Shown: positions 14,700 through 27,662 of the stretch, piece by piece
How positions within the stretch are numbered: position 1 is the first letter of the stretch
How the letters are laid out: each line of letters starts with the position of its first letter
Assembly (NCBI GenBank): GCA_013396655.1
Contig: WBMV01003156.1
Span: 2,561,361-2,625,360 of the forward strand
Length of the DNA stretch: 64,000 nucleotides
Direction: 5' to 3'
From: Campylorhamphus procurvoides
Taxonomy: Eukaryota > Chordata > Aves > Passeriformes > Dendrocolaptidae
Program-made: the position numbers and the translations under genes
Notes under the pieces: model-generated
What the model saw: only the letters and a program-made list of their open reading frames with translations
Database searches by the model: none
Told to the model about the DNA's origin: nothing

Positions 14700-14760
14700 G
14701 TCAAAGGTTGGACTTCATGATCTCGAGGGTCTTTTCCCAACTTAAGGATTCTATGATTTC
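14700..14760 (+). repeat. CR1 LINE 3' tail fragment
   Basis: AAAGGTTGGACTTCATGATC, then GGTCTTTTCCCAACTTAAGG and ATTCTATGATTT, is the standard end of an avian CR1 element, with the terminal ATTCTATGATT unit. Only the last 60 or so bases are clear; sequence upstream (14560-14700) may belong to the same copy but is too diverged for me to claim. Confidence 0.85.
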
Positions 14761-15693
14761 TTACAGAAAGAGGTAAGAATACAAACACTAATTTATCCTG
14801 AGTGAGTAACTGAATAATCAGTACAGAGAGCACAGAGCAACTCAATTCCCTGCCGACCTAAGTAGAAACTAAAAGATCACAAAATATCAAAAGAAACATG
14901 CACTGGGTCTTCCCATAGGCAAAAATATTAGAAGAAACTGCTTGAATGCTGCTTCAGTATTCAAAAGCATGAGATGAGATGGTAAACATCATATCTGATA
15001 ACCTCACGAAAGGGGATTGTAGTACACCTTGATAGTTGCATTCACTTGAGTTCCTATTTCATCTTCTTTTGAGCATAGCTCCTGTTTCTGATCTTGAATA
15101 TTATGCGGATTCAATTTGTCTTGGTTTTTCTTGCTGTGCACTCTCACTAGTTGCTTTAAGAATGGCTCCCTTACTATGCCTGAAAAATTAGGGCTTGTAT
15201 CTTATGCAGACACAGCATTTAAAACTTCTGAGCGAAAGCGACTGAGACTTCTGAGTGCATTGTGTCTGAACTTTTTTATTACTTTAGATTACTGCTATCA
15301 GGGTGGTAAGATAATATTCCCTGGTTTTAAATATGGACTTTTAATTTTTCATGCAGTAGTTGAATATAGCCATATAACAGAATCCTGTTTCTACCAGTGT
15401 GATAAAATGATTGTAATGTCTCATATCTGATTTCCTTGTACCAAATGCTGTGTGTGTTTTATATTTTTTACCAAAGAAAACTAGTCCTTGAATTATAATG
15501 CAAATTTGTATATAATTGACTACAGAGAAAAGAAAAAAAAACGCAACCCATTTGAAAATTGCCACAATATTATTTTTTTTCAGTTCATCACACAGTACTT
15601 TGTTTTAACACTATAGAATATACAGAACATACATAGCCTGTTTCATTCACAGACCAAGCCATATAGATTGATTTGTCCTCAGGGCCAAAGACT

Positions 15694-15720
15694 GGGGAAG
15701 GGGGGAAGGGGGGAAGAGGA
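15694..15720 (+). repeat. G-rich low-complexity run
   Basis: GGGG, GGGGGG and GGGGGG runs separated by AA, followed by AAGAGGA. Only three runs of three or more G are separated by loops, so a four-tract G-quadruplex is not clearly satisfied. Simple low-complexity DNA in intron 2. Confidence 0.7.
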
Positions 15721-15929
15721 TAACAGTCTCATATGTTTTTTTTTAATATGTACTTACCTGTGTCTTGGTCAATACTTTAAACTTTCAACAGAATTTCAAA
15801 TGGAGTTACATACTATTCTCAAAGAGTAATGTCAGGGTTTGTTTGTTGGCTTGTTTTTGGGGGTTTTTTTTGCTGTTTTTAATGGAAGGATCTTATTTTT
15901 ATAGCTTAGGATTCAGAGTAAACATTTAG

Positions 15930-15982
15930 TTATTTATTATATATTTATTTTATATATATTTTAATATATATATGTATTTAAA
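15930..15982. repeat. AT-only low-complexity tract
   Basis: A run of A and T with TATATATATA and TTTATTTTATA elements, only one G within it. Typical AT-rich simple sequence; potential for cruciform or easy melting. Confidence 0.75.
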
Positions 15983-18900
15983 TCTGTACCAGACTGAACA
16001 GAAGAAATTACTTCTTTTATCCTTTCCTCTGAAATCTTAGTTTCAATAGAACCAATACTAAGTCTTTGAGCACACTAAACACTTCCTATTTTTAAGTCAG
16101 CAATATATGCTCTCACACCAATATGTCAGGAAGCAGATGTGATGGGCTTAAACTGGCAAATCAATCAAACATGCTATGAAAAGCTGATAGAAAAGAAAAA
16201 TGACTATTCTGTGTAATAACACCTGTCATGTGGACTGTTGAAAAAAGTAGAAGTATTAGCAAAGTCATTGACATAAGTATCAATATTTAATAGTACTGGG
16301 ATACAAAAACAGAGGAAAAAAGATTTACAAGTCAGGCAGCCTTTATGAGCAGATAAAGGACAGATTTTTTTTTAATAAACTTATTCTCTAAGCAGAGACT
16401 TAATAACATGATTTTATTAAGTCACCCTATTGTGTGTCTATGTCAATTTTGCCACTGCTGTTGAGAAAAAACTACAGCTATCATGTGCAGGATGACAGGG
16501 GTTTTCTGCTTCAGAACTCCCAAACATAAGATTAGAGAAAAAATGTCTTCATGGCAAGGCAGGACCTAAAATACAGGCCCAAGGTTTAAAGAAATTAACC
16601 TCAATAGAAGTTGCATTTGATCCAGGTGTAGAATGATGTCCATGAGCAGACCCTTTGAAGGAACAATTCTTTGTACACAATACAGATATATCAAAGCACA
16701 ACAAAGAAAGCAATACACAAAAAAATAAATGCTTACAGAACTGGGGTGGGTCAGGTCATCATCACTAACACTAACAGATCAACCACCAAGAATGCAGTCT
16801 GTAACACAGAGGCATCTGTCTGCCCAGAACTGAATGCTTTGGGGGTTGGAGGGTTGCTTTGTTTTGGGTTGGTTTGTGGTTTTACCCTCTAAATTATGCT
16901 TTTTGAAAAAAAATTATATGCAGTTAAACACATGAGAAGAATGGCCAAACATCCTGATGTCAGAGAGACACTAGAGAAAAAGGGGTATATGTCTGAGAGG
17001 CACAAAATTCCCTCAGACCCTCAGGCAGAGGGAGGCTTCAGGGTGTTACACAGCAGCATGGGAGGGCAGTGACCCACTGGAGGTCCTGCCCAAGGGGTGC
17101 AGGTGTGCAGCTGGGCTGGGGCCAAGTTTCTCCCTGACTTTCAGCATCACTGACTAACATGACGTGACACTGACACAAGGAGATGTGCTGGATCTGTTTA
17201 AGCGATGGGAAAAGCTTGAGAGATAGGTGACCAGTCCTAAATGTATAGGATTGCACCTTCTCTTTTCCTCTCTGCACTGCACCTGAGAGATGTGACAAAT
17301 CTTTTCTAGGTAGGGAGAATGGTCAACACGATTTGCCTGAGCATGTGGAATATGTTTCCAGAAAAGGGCATTCCGATAAAGCTCAAAAATGTTATTTTTC
17401 CCTCCTGGTTTTATTTTTGAACTTTCAAAGTATGTAAATCCACTAAAGTCTGTTTGTCTTTATGAAGAGTTCTGCTTTGGAGATTCTGAAGATGATTAGA
17501 TGTAATCATAATGAATTCTGAGCACGGAAATGATGATGTCTACTGCCAGCAACAATCATGCAAATTTGTAAATGTTTACAAATTCCCAAGCTAGACATAT
17601 GCACCACTGAGACCAATATTGTAGTGCTATATTTAGCTTGTTCCTATTCTCCCCTCAAGACAGATACACATAATAACTTCAAGTGAACAATTTTATTTAG
17701 ATTTTTCTTTTTATTACTGAAATTGCACCAAAAAAGTAGGAGTTTGAATCAAAGTCTAAGAGGTGCAAGGCCAAATGTGAGAAAGAAAAGATGAAAGAGC
17801 TCAATGAACACAACTTGACTATGTTTTCCCAGTGTAAAACATAGAAAATGAAAGTCCAGTGCCCTCTATTGCCAGCAGTAGCGATTACTTTGCTTACTTG
17901 GTATATCTAATGCATCTGAGGGAAGCCCTTGTTATTCTACAAGAGGCTATATAAACAAGCATGCAAACCCCAAATTATTTTAATAAAATAAAAATGCATA
18001 TAGTTGAATCTTCTAATTTTACTAATTCACTCTGAAATTCAGATGAAAGTCTGTAATACTGCATCACCTTGGAAGCATTTAAAATGTAGTCTGTATTCAC
18101 TCAGACATTTCTAATGGTGAAAGTGTTTTGTCATGCAGATGCTCATTGTTTAAGATAATATGCCTGTACATGTGTTAGAAGGGAAGTCATTTTCATGGAA
18201 AACATTTTAAGCCTTAAAATTTGATTTGGAAAAGTAATATAACCTTAGCACATGCAAACAAAAGCTACTGAGAATGTGCCAGTGCAGTGATCACAGTGCA
18301 GCAGGGACAGCTCTAGTCCTCTCTGGCTGGTGGGGATTTCCTCTGAGGGCTCCTGCACACTCAGGCACAATGGCTGTGGTGCCAGGCCTGGAGCACCCAC
18401 GGGCACCTTAGCCAGGGAATGGGCTCAGGCTTGGAGATGGGTATCCACTTCTGGTGGAGCCAGAGCCCCTTTTCCCCAAGGAAAAGCTGACCCTGAACCG
18501 TAATTAGTTTTGAATTTATGCCCAGTGAGACAAAGCAGAGAAAACATGTCACTGCTCATACAGACAAGGCAGCAGACAGAGGTCAGCCTCACTTGCAAGC
18601 AGAAGGTCTTCAGAGATACACAGCCAGCAGCCACAACTCCACCAAAAGATGTGCACATAAACAGGTGAAAGGAAAAGTTTCACTTCTCATCAAAGTCAAA
18701 ATTAATCTTCTCTTCAAGAGCTGTCTTGTTAAACTGCAGCCATTTAGACATTTTGGTGGAGAAAAGCCCACAACAGGCAAAGTTGCAAAGTCTCCTAGCA
18801 AAGGGAGAATCCTCTGGAGGAAAAACCTTAGAAAATCCCTTCCCCTCATGCACACAGAATAAATCTTTATTGTTTGAATATCAACTTTAAAAAAATCTAA

Positions 18901-21900
18901 AATGCAACCAAAATCAATATAAAGACAGCACCATTAGCTTTTTTAGCTAACAGCAAATATCTGTCTTTGTGACTTTGCGGCAGAACGAAAAACAATTTTT
19001 GTCCTGTCCAGGTTTTCAGTGAAAGGTTTTTTCTGTACAGACAGTTTACAAGGCATATCCAGCTGCAGGGCTGCCACAGTGGGTATGAGACTCACACTCC
19101 TGATGTTACCAATAACAGCAAAACCAGAGAAGATCGCCCTCTTAAACACTAATTTGGTTTTGTCGTGCTGCATTGTGACACCACAGAGCTTCTGGTGTTC
19201 TTTGCTTTTACAGTAAGTGAAATGGGATAAAATATCTATTCCAGCATTCAGGCCTTTACATTGGGCAGAATCAAATATTTATAAATAATAAATTGCTTAT
19301 CTCCTAAGCTGAAAAATTGCTTCATAAACAAAATATTAAAAGTCATCAAGTTTGTAAATTTGAAAGCTTGCACACAGACTTGATACTATGTGCAAAATTC
19401 AATGCATGAGGATATTTGTGCCCTTAAACTGTGCCTGTTTCTGTTCACAGTAACGATCTGTTCATGGTAATTTTTTTTGGTCATAAAAAAAAAATCTATA
19501 AAACCCTATTAATAGACAGTACGAGTCATAGATTGAAATTTTGAGTAAAATAAGTAGCAACACTGACATTGATTGTACCTTAAAAAGTACAGTGAAAATA
19601 ATTTTTAAGTTATTTTTAATTCCAAAGGAAATTTATTTAAAACATAATAAATATTCACACAGCAAGAATCCCGTTTTACTGCACCATAAAAAAAGTGTAG
19701 AATATGGAGACCTAATAGGTAATTTACTATATATCAATGCAAACAATTCTGAGCATGTGTATTGGCTGATAGTTCCTTATGTATTCTGGAGATATCCAAA
19801 AAAAGAAAATTCTCTTAACACTCAACAATGCAAACGTGTTTTCTATACCAGGTTTAAACATCATTTGGCTGCAGAAGCTTTGGCTTTAATGATACAGAAG
19901 AGACATGATGGGCCTTTGGTGTGCTCTTGCAAGATGTATTATAAAGAGGTTATTGGCACAAGAAAGCCTGGTATTTTAAAACAGTATGTGTCCCAAGGGT
20001 AGTGTTGATCACACAAAGCTGAAAAGCAAAGTTAAGAACTATTAATCTTCAGTGAGAGTTCGGGTTATTTGCCACACTGTAGCAGAGAAAAGTCATTTGG
20101 CTCCCACATTAGGAAACTGTTCTTTCTCATCACTTTCACTGTAGCACTTAAAAAGGCTGGCAACAGAGACACCAAACAGAGTAATTAGGTGTTTAGGATG
20201 GATAAATATCAATTGTGGTGTCTTACCAACAACAAATAATACCAACCATAATTTTTTTCTTCAGATTTATCAAAGATAAAACTTTAAATCTGTATGGTTT
20301 TCTGAAAGTTTTTTTCTCAGAAAAGAAAAAAAAATAAATCTGAGCTTGCTCCAAAGGTCTTCTCAGTGTTTAATTAATGAATTGATCTAACACCTACCAT
20401 ATTCACTTTTATCATGAGGCTATTAAAGATTTGATAAGGATTTTACCACAGACACAATTTCAAAATTTTACTAATAGTCTTTCATTTGCCCTGGATTCAA
20501 TGTCCTTACATGTGATACCTGATCCTCCTTGACATTTATCTCCAATTATTGCTCCTTAGATGAATAGAGAATGACTTTTATCCAGGTTAAATTCAACACA
20601 ACTCCAATAATGTAATGGCAACATGGAGCTCAGCAAACTTTTTCTTACTTTGTTTCTCCAACAGGCTTTTGTGCAGACACTATATTTATGTAAATGGTTA
20701 AAGCACCATAGCTATCTCAATGAACTTTTCTGAACTTGTCTATAATAACATTAAAGTTTTGTCCTGCAAACCACTGCTGATGTACTCTCTAGAACTCCAT
20801 TCTAAAAGTGAAATCCTACTACAGCAGCACACTCTACTGATAGCTTTTATTACATGAAACAGATCTGGTCTTATAGACATGTATATGCAACTCCTGCTCT
20901 GATTTTAGAAAATACAGCACACCAGCAGACATCAGTGAAGCTTGAGCACACTGATCAGAACCTCTAAGTATAGGATTTGATTCTAATTTTCCTACCAGTC
21001 ACCCACTCATCTAAGCAACTGTCTTCATTTGACTTATAGGTTAGCTATCAAGAAAGCAGTTTGGAGAAAGCTCATATTTAACACTTTAATCTGTGTTTTT
21101 GTGATTTGCTGCCAACCTCCCTCCCTCCATTCAGCTTCTCTTCTTGATTATTAACTGTTGTCCAGAAATATGAGAGACATAAATTATTCACAGGGGTTAA
21201 GACATTTCCATAGAAGGGAAATCTTAAAGAAATTTGACAAGTGAGACTATTGTCTTCTCCACAAAACTTCACCAGATTACTCCCCTTCCAGAGTCTGCAC
21301 ATTTTGAAACAACATTTTCCTGAGTGGCTTTTTATATATATTGTAATTTGAACTCATTGTGAGTAATAGAATCGAAAACTGACCAAAGTGTGTGAGAAAA
21401 TGCAGCACTGCAAAGTTCTCTATCAGATGGCAGACTTACGGTAGTGGTCCCCAGACCTCAACTATTTGATATATTTCCTCAAAAGACCAGTAAACTATTC
21501 CTTTGTATCAGTCATTCCTGTTGTCTGACATGCAGAAGTCACTTAAGCTACATTTGTAAGAGACTACTAAAGTGAGTGGGAGTCGTGAATAACCTCAGAT
21601 TGTCCATGAACTGAATAGAAAGAACTGAGACCATCACCACATCTCCCATCATATAAGACACAAACAAATCCTGAGTAATTAAATCATTTTAACCACATAG
21701 TTTGACTGAAGCTGTAAGTAATGCCCTTTGTATGTTCCCTTTATCCTTGCATATACCAGTTGACTGAACAATTTAGCTGCTATTTAAAACAATTTCATTA
21801 GCAAAAATTCTATACAATTTTGCTGCCCCAAATATTTCAAATGAGGCTGTCAACCTTACTTCCTTTGGCAAAGGCTGAGTCATTACTATGTTTCTTCATA

Positions 21901-23185
21901 TGGTCACAGAAAAAAGCAAGCTAATTCCCCTTTTACCACACAAACAACTACTTCCTAATATTTCCATCTGCCCATAAAAGGTGCAATTGTTCACCACTTA
22001 AAATCTCTATTAAAAGGATAACAACCAAATGATCTTGGTTTTCTATAAAGCTAAGTAATGAAGGATTTGGTATCCTTATATTTATTTTTATATTTTGCCT
22101 TCTTCAATAACAACAGGAAGCAAGCCAAAGCATGAGGTAGAAGAATCATAAAATCATCCACTTTTTTCCCCCAAAAATTCTACCATGCTCTGTTTTCCGA
22201 CTCTTGCTTCTACCTGATTGGAGATTAATAATTAAAGCTTTTACAGGAAAAACCGTACTGTTGTATATAACGTCTTCGTCGACTAGTGGAATTTTCTATT
22301 TTTGTGTAGCAGAAACATGGACAACCTATTTAAAACTCTGAATTTTGAAGCTACTTTATGAATATCTGGTTTTTGATATCATAGATTAAAATTCTGAAAG
22401 CTTCTTTATAAATTACCATTCTTTTATGAAGACTTACGTGTTAATCTTTGATCTCAAGCTATCCATAAGGTTATAACATAAAACTCAAGCTGCCAAAACT
22501 CACAATGATGAGCTTATGGCCTGCTCTGTACTCACAACAGATACTTCTACTGCAGACATTAGAAGTGCCAGTACTTTGAGACACTCTTTCCCTAATGAGG
22601 GAAAAAACCAAAGTGTCAGTATTTCTTTAGTCAAAGGAATTTACTTTTTCCTTTTTAGGGTGTGGTATTGCCTTTAATTTTTTTTTCCTCTTTTTTTTTT
22701 CCCTTTTTGTGCTGGAATTTCAGGTTTTCATTGTAAAATTAATTGGCATATACAAGCTCTTTCATATATGCAAGTAAAGAATATTTCCATCTTCAGTAGC
22801 ACTTTCTGTTTTGAAGACTATTTTGCAACAAACAACCAAAACTGTTTAACCAATGAAGCAATATAAACTCGTTTACAATGGGGTACAGGCACTGTTAACA
22901 TAATTGTGGTGTCTGTTTCAAAGCTCCAGCAGAGAGCTGCTACACTTGAGGGACTGTGATACATTTGCATTCTCTCAAAACACATAGGTCAAGATTTCAG
23001 TTATATCAAATTTTTAAAGTTGATATCTGAGCAAAAATTATCATATCCAGGACTAGATATATCTCTTGCGAGAGCTCACATTTCTATTATTAAAAACTAG
23101 GTTACAATACCTTCCTATGTGCACTCTGCAGAACTTCATTATTTTATAAATAAACTTCTTCTGAGGACACAAAGCTCTTTTTGAA

Positions 23186-23211
23186 TAAAATGATATTAAA
23201 ATATCATTTTA
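23186..23211. repeat. Perfect short inverted repeat (11-bp arms)
   Basis: TAAAATGATAT, a 4-base TAAA spacer, then ATATCATTTTA: the arms are exact reverse complements. AT-rich, so it may be chance or a hairpin. No flanking transposon features were seen. Confidence 0.85.
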
Positions 23212-25249
23212 ATAATTTAAAAATTTTAAACACATTTTAAAAATTGCTGTTTCAACTTACTGCCTGCCATTTAGATGGTGAACCGAGAAGGTATCACTAA
23301 AAGTCATACACCATGTCTATGACTTGAACAGAGAAAACACAAAGGTCTCTTGGATTATCTTCTCCCATTTCTCCTATACTTTAAATTTACTAAATATTTT
23401 ATTTCACAGATATTGAAAGACAACTTTTGGCCTTTCCTACTGAAACATTGGCGATTTACTTGTAGATGAGTCATGTACTAATGAGTCATGTCATAATCTT
23501 CAAAGCACAGATTTTCTGCATAATCCATTTTCTGGCTAGTAACATAAGTAAGAATCAGCGAGAAACCTGCTCTTTTGAGAAGCTGTAAGAGGGACCTACA
23601 AAATGTATTTTCCTCAGTTTTTCCATTTACAGCACCCCACTCAACCTGTCAAACAAAAAAAATGTCTGGAGAGACACAGCCTCACTCACAGCAATTGTGA
23701 TCTTGCTGACAGTTCTGCTGGCTTTGCCCAGCAGACTTCACAGCCTTTGTGGTAGCACTCCAAAGGTCTCTGGGTTCTGCACATCACAGACAGAATACTT
23801 TCAAGATGGTGTAGTTGAAAGTTTGCTATAGGTTTCGTGTTAAGGACTTGACTCCGTGGCTCGTAACTCAGTAGCAGAGTTCATTGCTGAACTCAAGGCA
23901 TCTGAGTCTGAAGAAGCTACACAGAGTCCAACTGAAATGTCACTGTGTGCATGGCCAGGAGAAGGATTACTGCTTCCTTCCAGGCCTGCTATTCAAACAA
24001 TAGTTTTCTTTTCTCACACAGAGAAAATTTATATGTGGGTCCTTAAATTATGCTGGTGACACAAAATTTAGAAAGTTATTTTTCAATTATTTACAGTTTC
24101 TGACTTTAAAAGCACTATTTGTATTTGCATCACAAGTCATGTGAAACAACTTGCAAATCTGACTGTTTTGAAAGCTTACTGAGAATAAATGCACTGAGAC
24201 CCAGGTGCTCTAAACACTAAATTTTTAAGAAAGTAACGCAAGTCTTCAGGGGGCAATGCACTAGAGACCCAACACAAATGAAGATTTAGAACATTCAGAA
24301 CTAAGCATTTATTTTGACTGAATAAGTATGGGGGTTTTTAGCTATGAAGGGTGGTGGATGCATGAAAATTGTCTAACACACTTTCATTCAACCCGAAATA
24401 TTTTACAGACAGTTAATGATCTGGACTTGGGTATTCACAAACTAGAGAAATTAGTGATGTAATAAATTGCTCTATCTTAATTCCAACCTCATAGGTTAAT
24501 CCACTCAAGATAGCACCTCTAGAACCAAAAATGAGTGAATAAAAACAAATTTTACAATTAAAGTAATTCTTTTAGCACTTTTTCAAAGCTGCCAATGATG
24601 AGAAATCACTAACAAGGAGTAGCCTAATAAGTGAAATTGATTCCAGAGCCAGAAACAGAGATGGAGTTGAACCACTGCAAACAAATCAGTGGAAGAAGAG
24701 GGATAAATTGTAGATTTCACATGAAAAGGGAAAAGAAGAGGGAGAAACACTGTCCCAGGACAGCACAGAGCTCTTAACTATGATCATTCATGTGAAAGCA
24801 GGGCCTCCTAAAAACCCTAGGAGGAAATAAAGCCTGCATAGTGTGTGACTCCTCTGCAGGCAGGGCAGCACACAGGCAGCCAGCCAGCAGGTATGACTAA
24901 ACTCACCAGACCTGTGATTTCCAATCAGATCAAGAATCCTGGTGTTATGTGTAACAGTTTTGTTGGACAAGAGTAATTTCTCCAAGATTTAAAGACCAAG
25001 AGTCTTTTGGTAGATTTGTTGTTGAAATAAGAAGACTGTCCAAAACATAGGTCATGCCTGAGGTAAAGGAAAACTTGAATCATAGTGTTTAGAAGGTTTT
25101 CCTCAGAATCCAAATGACATAGAGGGACATTAGTATTTCTCCAATATGTTTGGCAATGCATTTTCACATGCAACTAAAAGTACTACTTACAAAACTCCAA
25201 GTAAAAAGTAGCTAAAACACCATTGAAGTACATTTCACTGAACTAGAAT

Positions 25250-25345
25250 TGGAGGAAAAGCCTCTAGATCATTCAGATGACTGAGTCAAACCTACCATTA
25301 AAAGCATCTGCTGCTGGGTCATGAAGGGTCTAAACCCTTCCTCAT
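25250..25345 (-). repeat. Degraded CR1 LINE 3'-end fragment
   Basis: The plus strand reads TTGGAGGAAAAGCCTCTAGATCATTCAGATGACTGAGTC in part (given here as scattered matches), then AAACCTACCATTAA and a GGGTCATGAAGGGTCTAAACCC stretch in which order and wording resemble the reverse complement of a CR1 3' UTR ('TTGGAAAAGACC...AGATCAT...GAGTC.AACC'). It is diverged and has no tail; assignment is tentative. Confidence 0.4.
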
Positions 25346-25864
25346 TCTTGTTGTTCTGCAGCTTTAGTCCAAGTTTTCTTAGTAATTGCAAGCTTTGCTA
25401 TGTCATAAAACAATCATTTCTGAGGAAATAATGCTCTAGGAACATGACATTTTCTTTAGATAATAGGAGCAACAGTAACTCCTCCTTTTCCATAACTATT
25501 TCTATCACCATAACAAGGCCTAACTGGTAATACATTTCAAATTAGGTTGTACCAGGTGACTGGTGCTGGGGCTATTTTTTCATTTATGGAACACCAAAAT
25601 TGTAAATTACTCAAGCTAAAATCTCACTGTTGCCAAGTAAAGGAAAATAATTACATCTTTCGCCTTCTGAGAAGCACTTCCATTATGAGAGTCACAATAA
25701 AGTTTCCTCTTTTTCTTTTTTTTTTTTGCAATGGTACCATGTTGCTGACTCATTTTGTTTGTGATTCAGCACACTTCTCAGAGCTTTTTTTTGCTTTATT
25801 ATTGCCAGCCCAGCTATCCTTCCTTCTGTATGCATATGTTTTACTGCTGTCCTAAATATAATAC

Positions 25865-26215
25865 TTCACAGTTGTCTTGTAATTCATCAATCAATTTGAA
25901 ACCATTTGTTCAAGATTGTATTTCATCCCAATCCAGTCCTCCAAATTGCTTGACGTCGCTGCTGTAAAGATGCTGAGCACAAATGTGTGCTGTCTAAATC
26001 ACTTGAATAGCTACTAGAAAATGCTCTAGACCATGGAAAAGCCCTGTGGGACTCCCTGTTGGACTAAACCACTGCTGAGCATCTTTTTCAACATTATGGT
26101 GGTTGCATTCAGACTATCTTACTCCTCTTTTTAGCAGGTAGAATCAGATAGGACACAATCAAAAGCTAGACTAATTAAAAGATATATCAGAGCTACTATT
26201 TCATTGTTCTCTATT
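25865..26215 (-). repeat. Old CR1/L3-type LINE fragment 0.7 kb downstream of DMD exon 2
   Basis: Ordered blocks on the plus strand match the complement of an old CR1/L3 polymerase: a CTAAATCACTTGAATAG segment, TGCTCTAGACCATGG, CCCTGTGGGACTCCCTGTTG, then GACACAATCAAAAGCTAGAC and TTAAAAGATATATCAGAGC. The 'CCTGTGGGACTCC' and 'ATCAAAAGC..' motifs are the complement of the conserved GVPQGSVLGP-like and KAFD-like polymerase regions. Old, interrupted, without ends. Confidence 0.6.
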
Positions 26216-26901
26216 ACCAGATAAAATGACACATTATGGGATTGATTTATTTTATTACTGGCAAATACAGCTCAGTAATTATCCTCTACAGCTTTGGGGA
26301 AAAAAAAAAAGTTTCATCGAATTAATAGTATGTGCTAAATTTTACCTGTGTATTAAAAGATGAAATTACTATATACTGCCAGAAGGGCATTCTTTAAATA
26401 AATTAGTTATTTTGTCTTTTTTTTCCCAATACATTTGTGATCTTTACCATTCTCAAAAATAACTATTTCAAGACATATTATAATTGACTTTCATAATTTG
26501 TTAACTGGTTCACACCTCTTATCTTTGACCTTGCTCCTTTCTAATTCATCCAATTTTATTAAACTTATAATTGCAATTAGAAACAAGAAAAGACAAGCCT
26601 AAAGAGGAAACTGCTCTGTATATTAGGGACATAACCAAGGAGTCCAACAAACAGTAACACATATGCAGCACTAGTTTGAGAAAAGGCAAGTAAATTGAGG
26701 CAGAGAACATTCAGAAAGAAGGATGGGTTATCACATTTCAATCAAGGGAATACAACTTGGACACTTTTTTCTAATGAAAAAGTCAACTGCCCTCAGCAAT
26801 ACCTTAAAGTTTTAACCCTCAGTGAAGGAATATTTGGGGTTTGCTTTCAATTTTTTTAAACATACAAAAGATATTTTGATCAATAAATAATTAAATAAAT
26901 A

Positions 26902-26907
26902 AATTAC
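26902..26907 (-). other. DMD: 5' splice site of intron 2 (AAG|GTAATT)
   Basis: The exon ends in AAG and the intron begins GTAATT on the minus strand. The GT is canonical; positions +4 to +6 (ATT) depart from the GTRAGT consensus at the +5 G, so the donor looks only moderately strong. An AT-rich TTTATTTATTTAATT stretch follows immediately inside the intron. Confidence 0.88.
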
Positions 26908-26969
26908 CTTAGCAAACTGTGCATTTACCCATTTTGTGAAAGTTTTCTTTTGAACATCTTCCCGTTCAT
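26908..26969 (-). CDS. DMD: Dystrophin (DMD) exon 2, internal coding exon encoding the start of CH1
   Basis: Dystrophin links cortical F-actin to the dystroglycan complex at the muscle membrane. On the minus strand this 62-nt block is preceded by T15-CAG and followed by GTAATT, so both splice sites are canonical. Two bases (AT) complete a split codon, then 20 codons read EREDVQKKTFTKWVN followed by AQFAK, ending in phase 0. From family knowledge, human DMD exon 2 is also 62 nt, has the same phase and encodes the same peptide except Ser for Ala near the end (QFSK). It covers residues of about 11-31, including the first actin-binding segment of the calponin-homology domain. Utrophin, the nearest paralogue, reads HNDVQKKTFTKWINARFSK here, so the ERED and WVNAQF residues favour dystrophin. 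The exon's own first ATG is out of frame, so translation must begin in an upstream first exon outside the recognised sequence. No other DMD exon was recognised. Identity is near certain; the species is not. Confidence 0.95.
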
Positions 26970-26990
26970 CTGAAAAAAAAAAAAAAAGTA
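26970..26990 (-). other. DMD: 3' splice site of intron 1 (polypyrimidine tract and AG)
   Basis: Read on the minus strand, an uninterrupted run of 15 T (26973-26987) leads directly into CAG, immediately before the exon. This is a strong acceptor. The T run is a homopolymer, so its length may vary between individuals or assemblies. Confidence 0.9.
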
Positions 26991-27617
26991 GAGCACTTCA
27001 TTAGAATTATTCAACAAAATAGTACAATATTACTGCTAAATGTTTCAGTCCCGGTTTGTTGTAAAGCTACTAATGATACTTCAAACACCTTCAGGATGCC
27101 TATTTGTATGTATTCTGTCCTTGACATTTACATCAACATGTTTTGAAAGTCTACAGGTCTCCTTCATTGTCATGAAGTTCATCTGACCCATCCTGTGGTG
27201 TCTTTTCTTCTGAAAGAGTAGTTGCAGTAGGACCTGAAATATCCCATTCTAATTTTTAATTTAATACAGGTATAAAAAAAGCCACCCCAAACATGTCATC
27301 TAATGGTTTTGGCATCAGGAAACTCTTCTACAGCACTTTTAGAAAAGTACTTGAAATAACTAGTTTATATGCACCTTCTCAAATTGCTTGAGGAAGTGAA
27401 GCCTTCTGGACTACAACAATATTTCTCCATTGGCAGCCCCTGCCACACCTTATGCCTTATGCAACTGACACAAATTGTTATACATTTTTTCTCCAGTGGA
27501 AAAAGAAAAGAGCAAAACCAAAAACAAAACCATATATGTTCAGCCATACATGAAATCCTTTCTCAATTCTTTAATATGAAACCATTATGGAGGGAGATGA
27601 GATGATTATCTTAGGTC

Positions 27618-27662
27618 TAGATTTTATATATGTAAGTACTATATATATAGTTATAGATACAG
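27618..27662. repeat. TA-rich simple sequence
   Basis: Repeated TATATA and TATATATATAG units around 27625-27655 in intron 1, about 0.65 kb upstream of exon 2 in the direction of transcription. Low-complexity only. Confidence 0.6.

Larger units (their letters stand above)
1..26907 (-). other. DMD: DMD intron 2 (5' part only; no exon recognised)
   Basis: This stretch lies downstream of exon 2 in the direction of transcription. No exon 3 signal (a CH1 continuation of the FGKQHIE... type) was found on the minus strand, so the intron is longer than 26.9 kb here; a very large intron 2 is also known in mammals. What it holds: 1-8180 is unique AT-rich sequence with a CAA microsatellite at 3.19 kb and a GC-richer patch at 6.25-7.0 kb; 8.19-8.42, 12.65-13.04, 25.25-25.34 and 25.87-26.21 kb are LINE remnants; 13.09-14.07 kb is LTR-like; 14.1-25.2 kb is unique AT-rich sequence with GC-richer patches at 17.0-17.3 and 18.27-18.86 kb, an AT-only stretch near 15.93-15.98 kb and a palindrome at 23.19 kb. 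Outside these I see no gene or RNA. Confidence 0.85.

Noticed and set aside
18270..18860. GC-elevated stretch with overlapping open frames on both strands
   Set aside because: No protein motif, splice structure or repeat family recognised; left as unannotated intron sequence.
18985..19010. A CAATTTTTGTCCTGTCCAGG stretch resembling the complement of the end of DMD exon 3
   Set aside because: Similarity covers fewer than 20 bases, the donor is absent and the rest of the exon does not follow.
19541..20002. 153-codon open frame on the plus strand
   Set aside because: Composition is that of the AT-rich background (many Lys, Asn, Ile, Tyr), no domain or motif order is recognisable, there is no splice context, and it is antisense to DMD.
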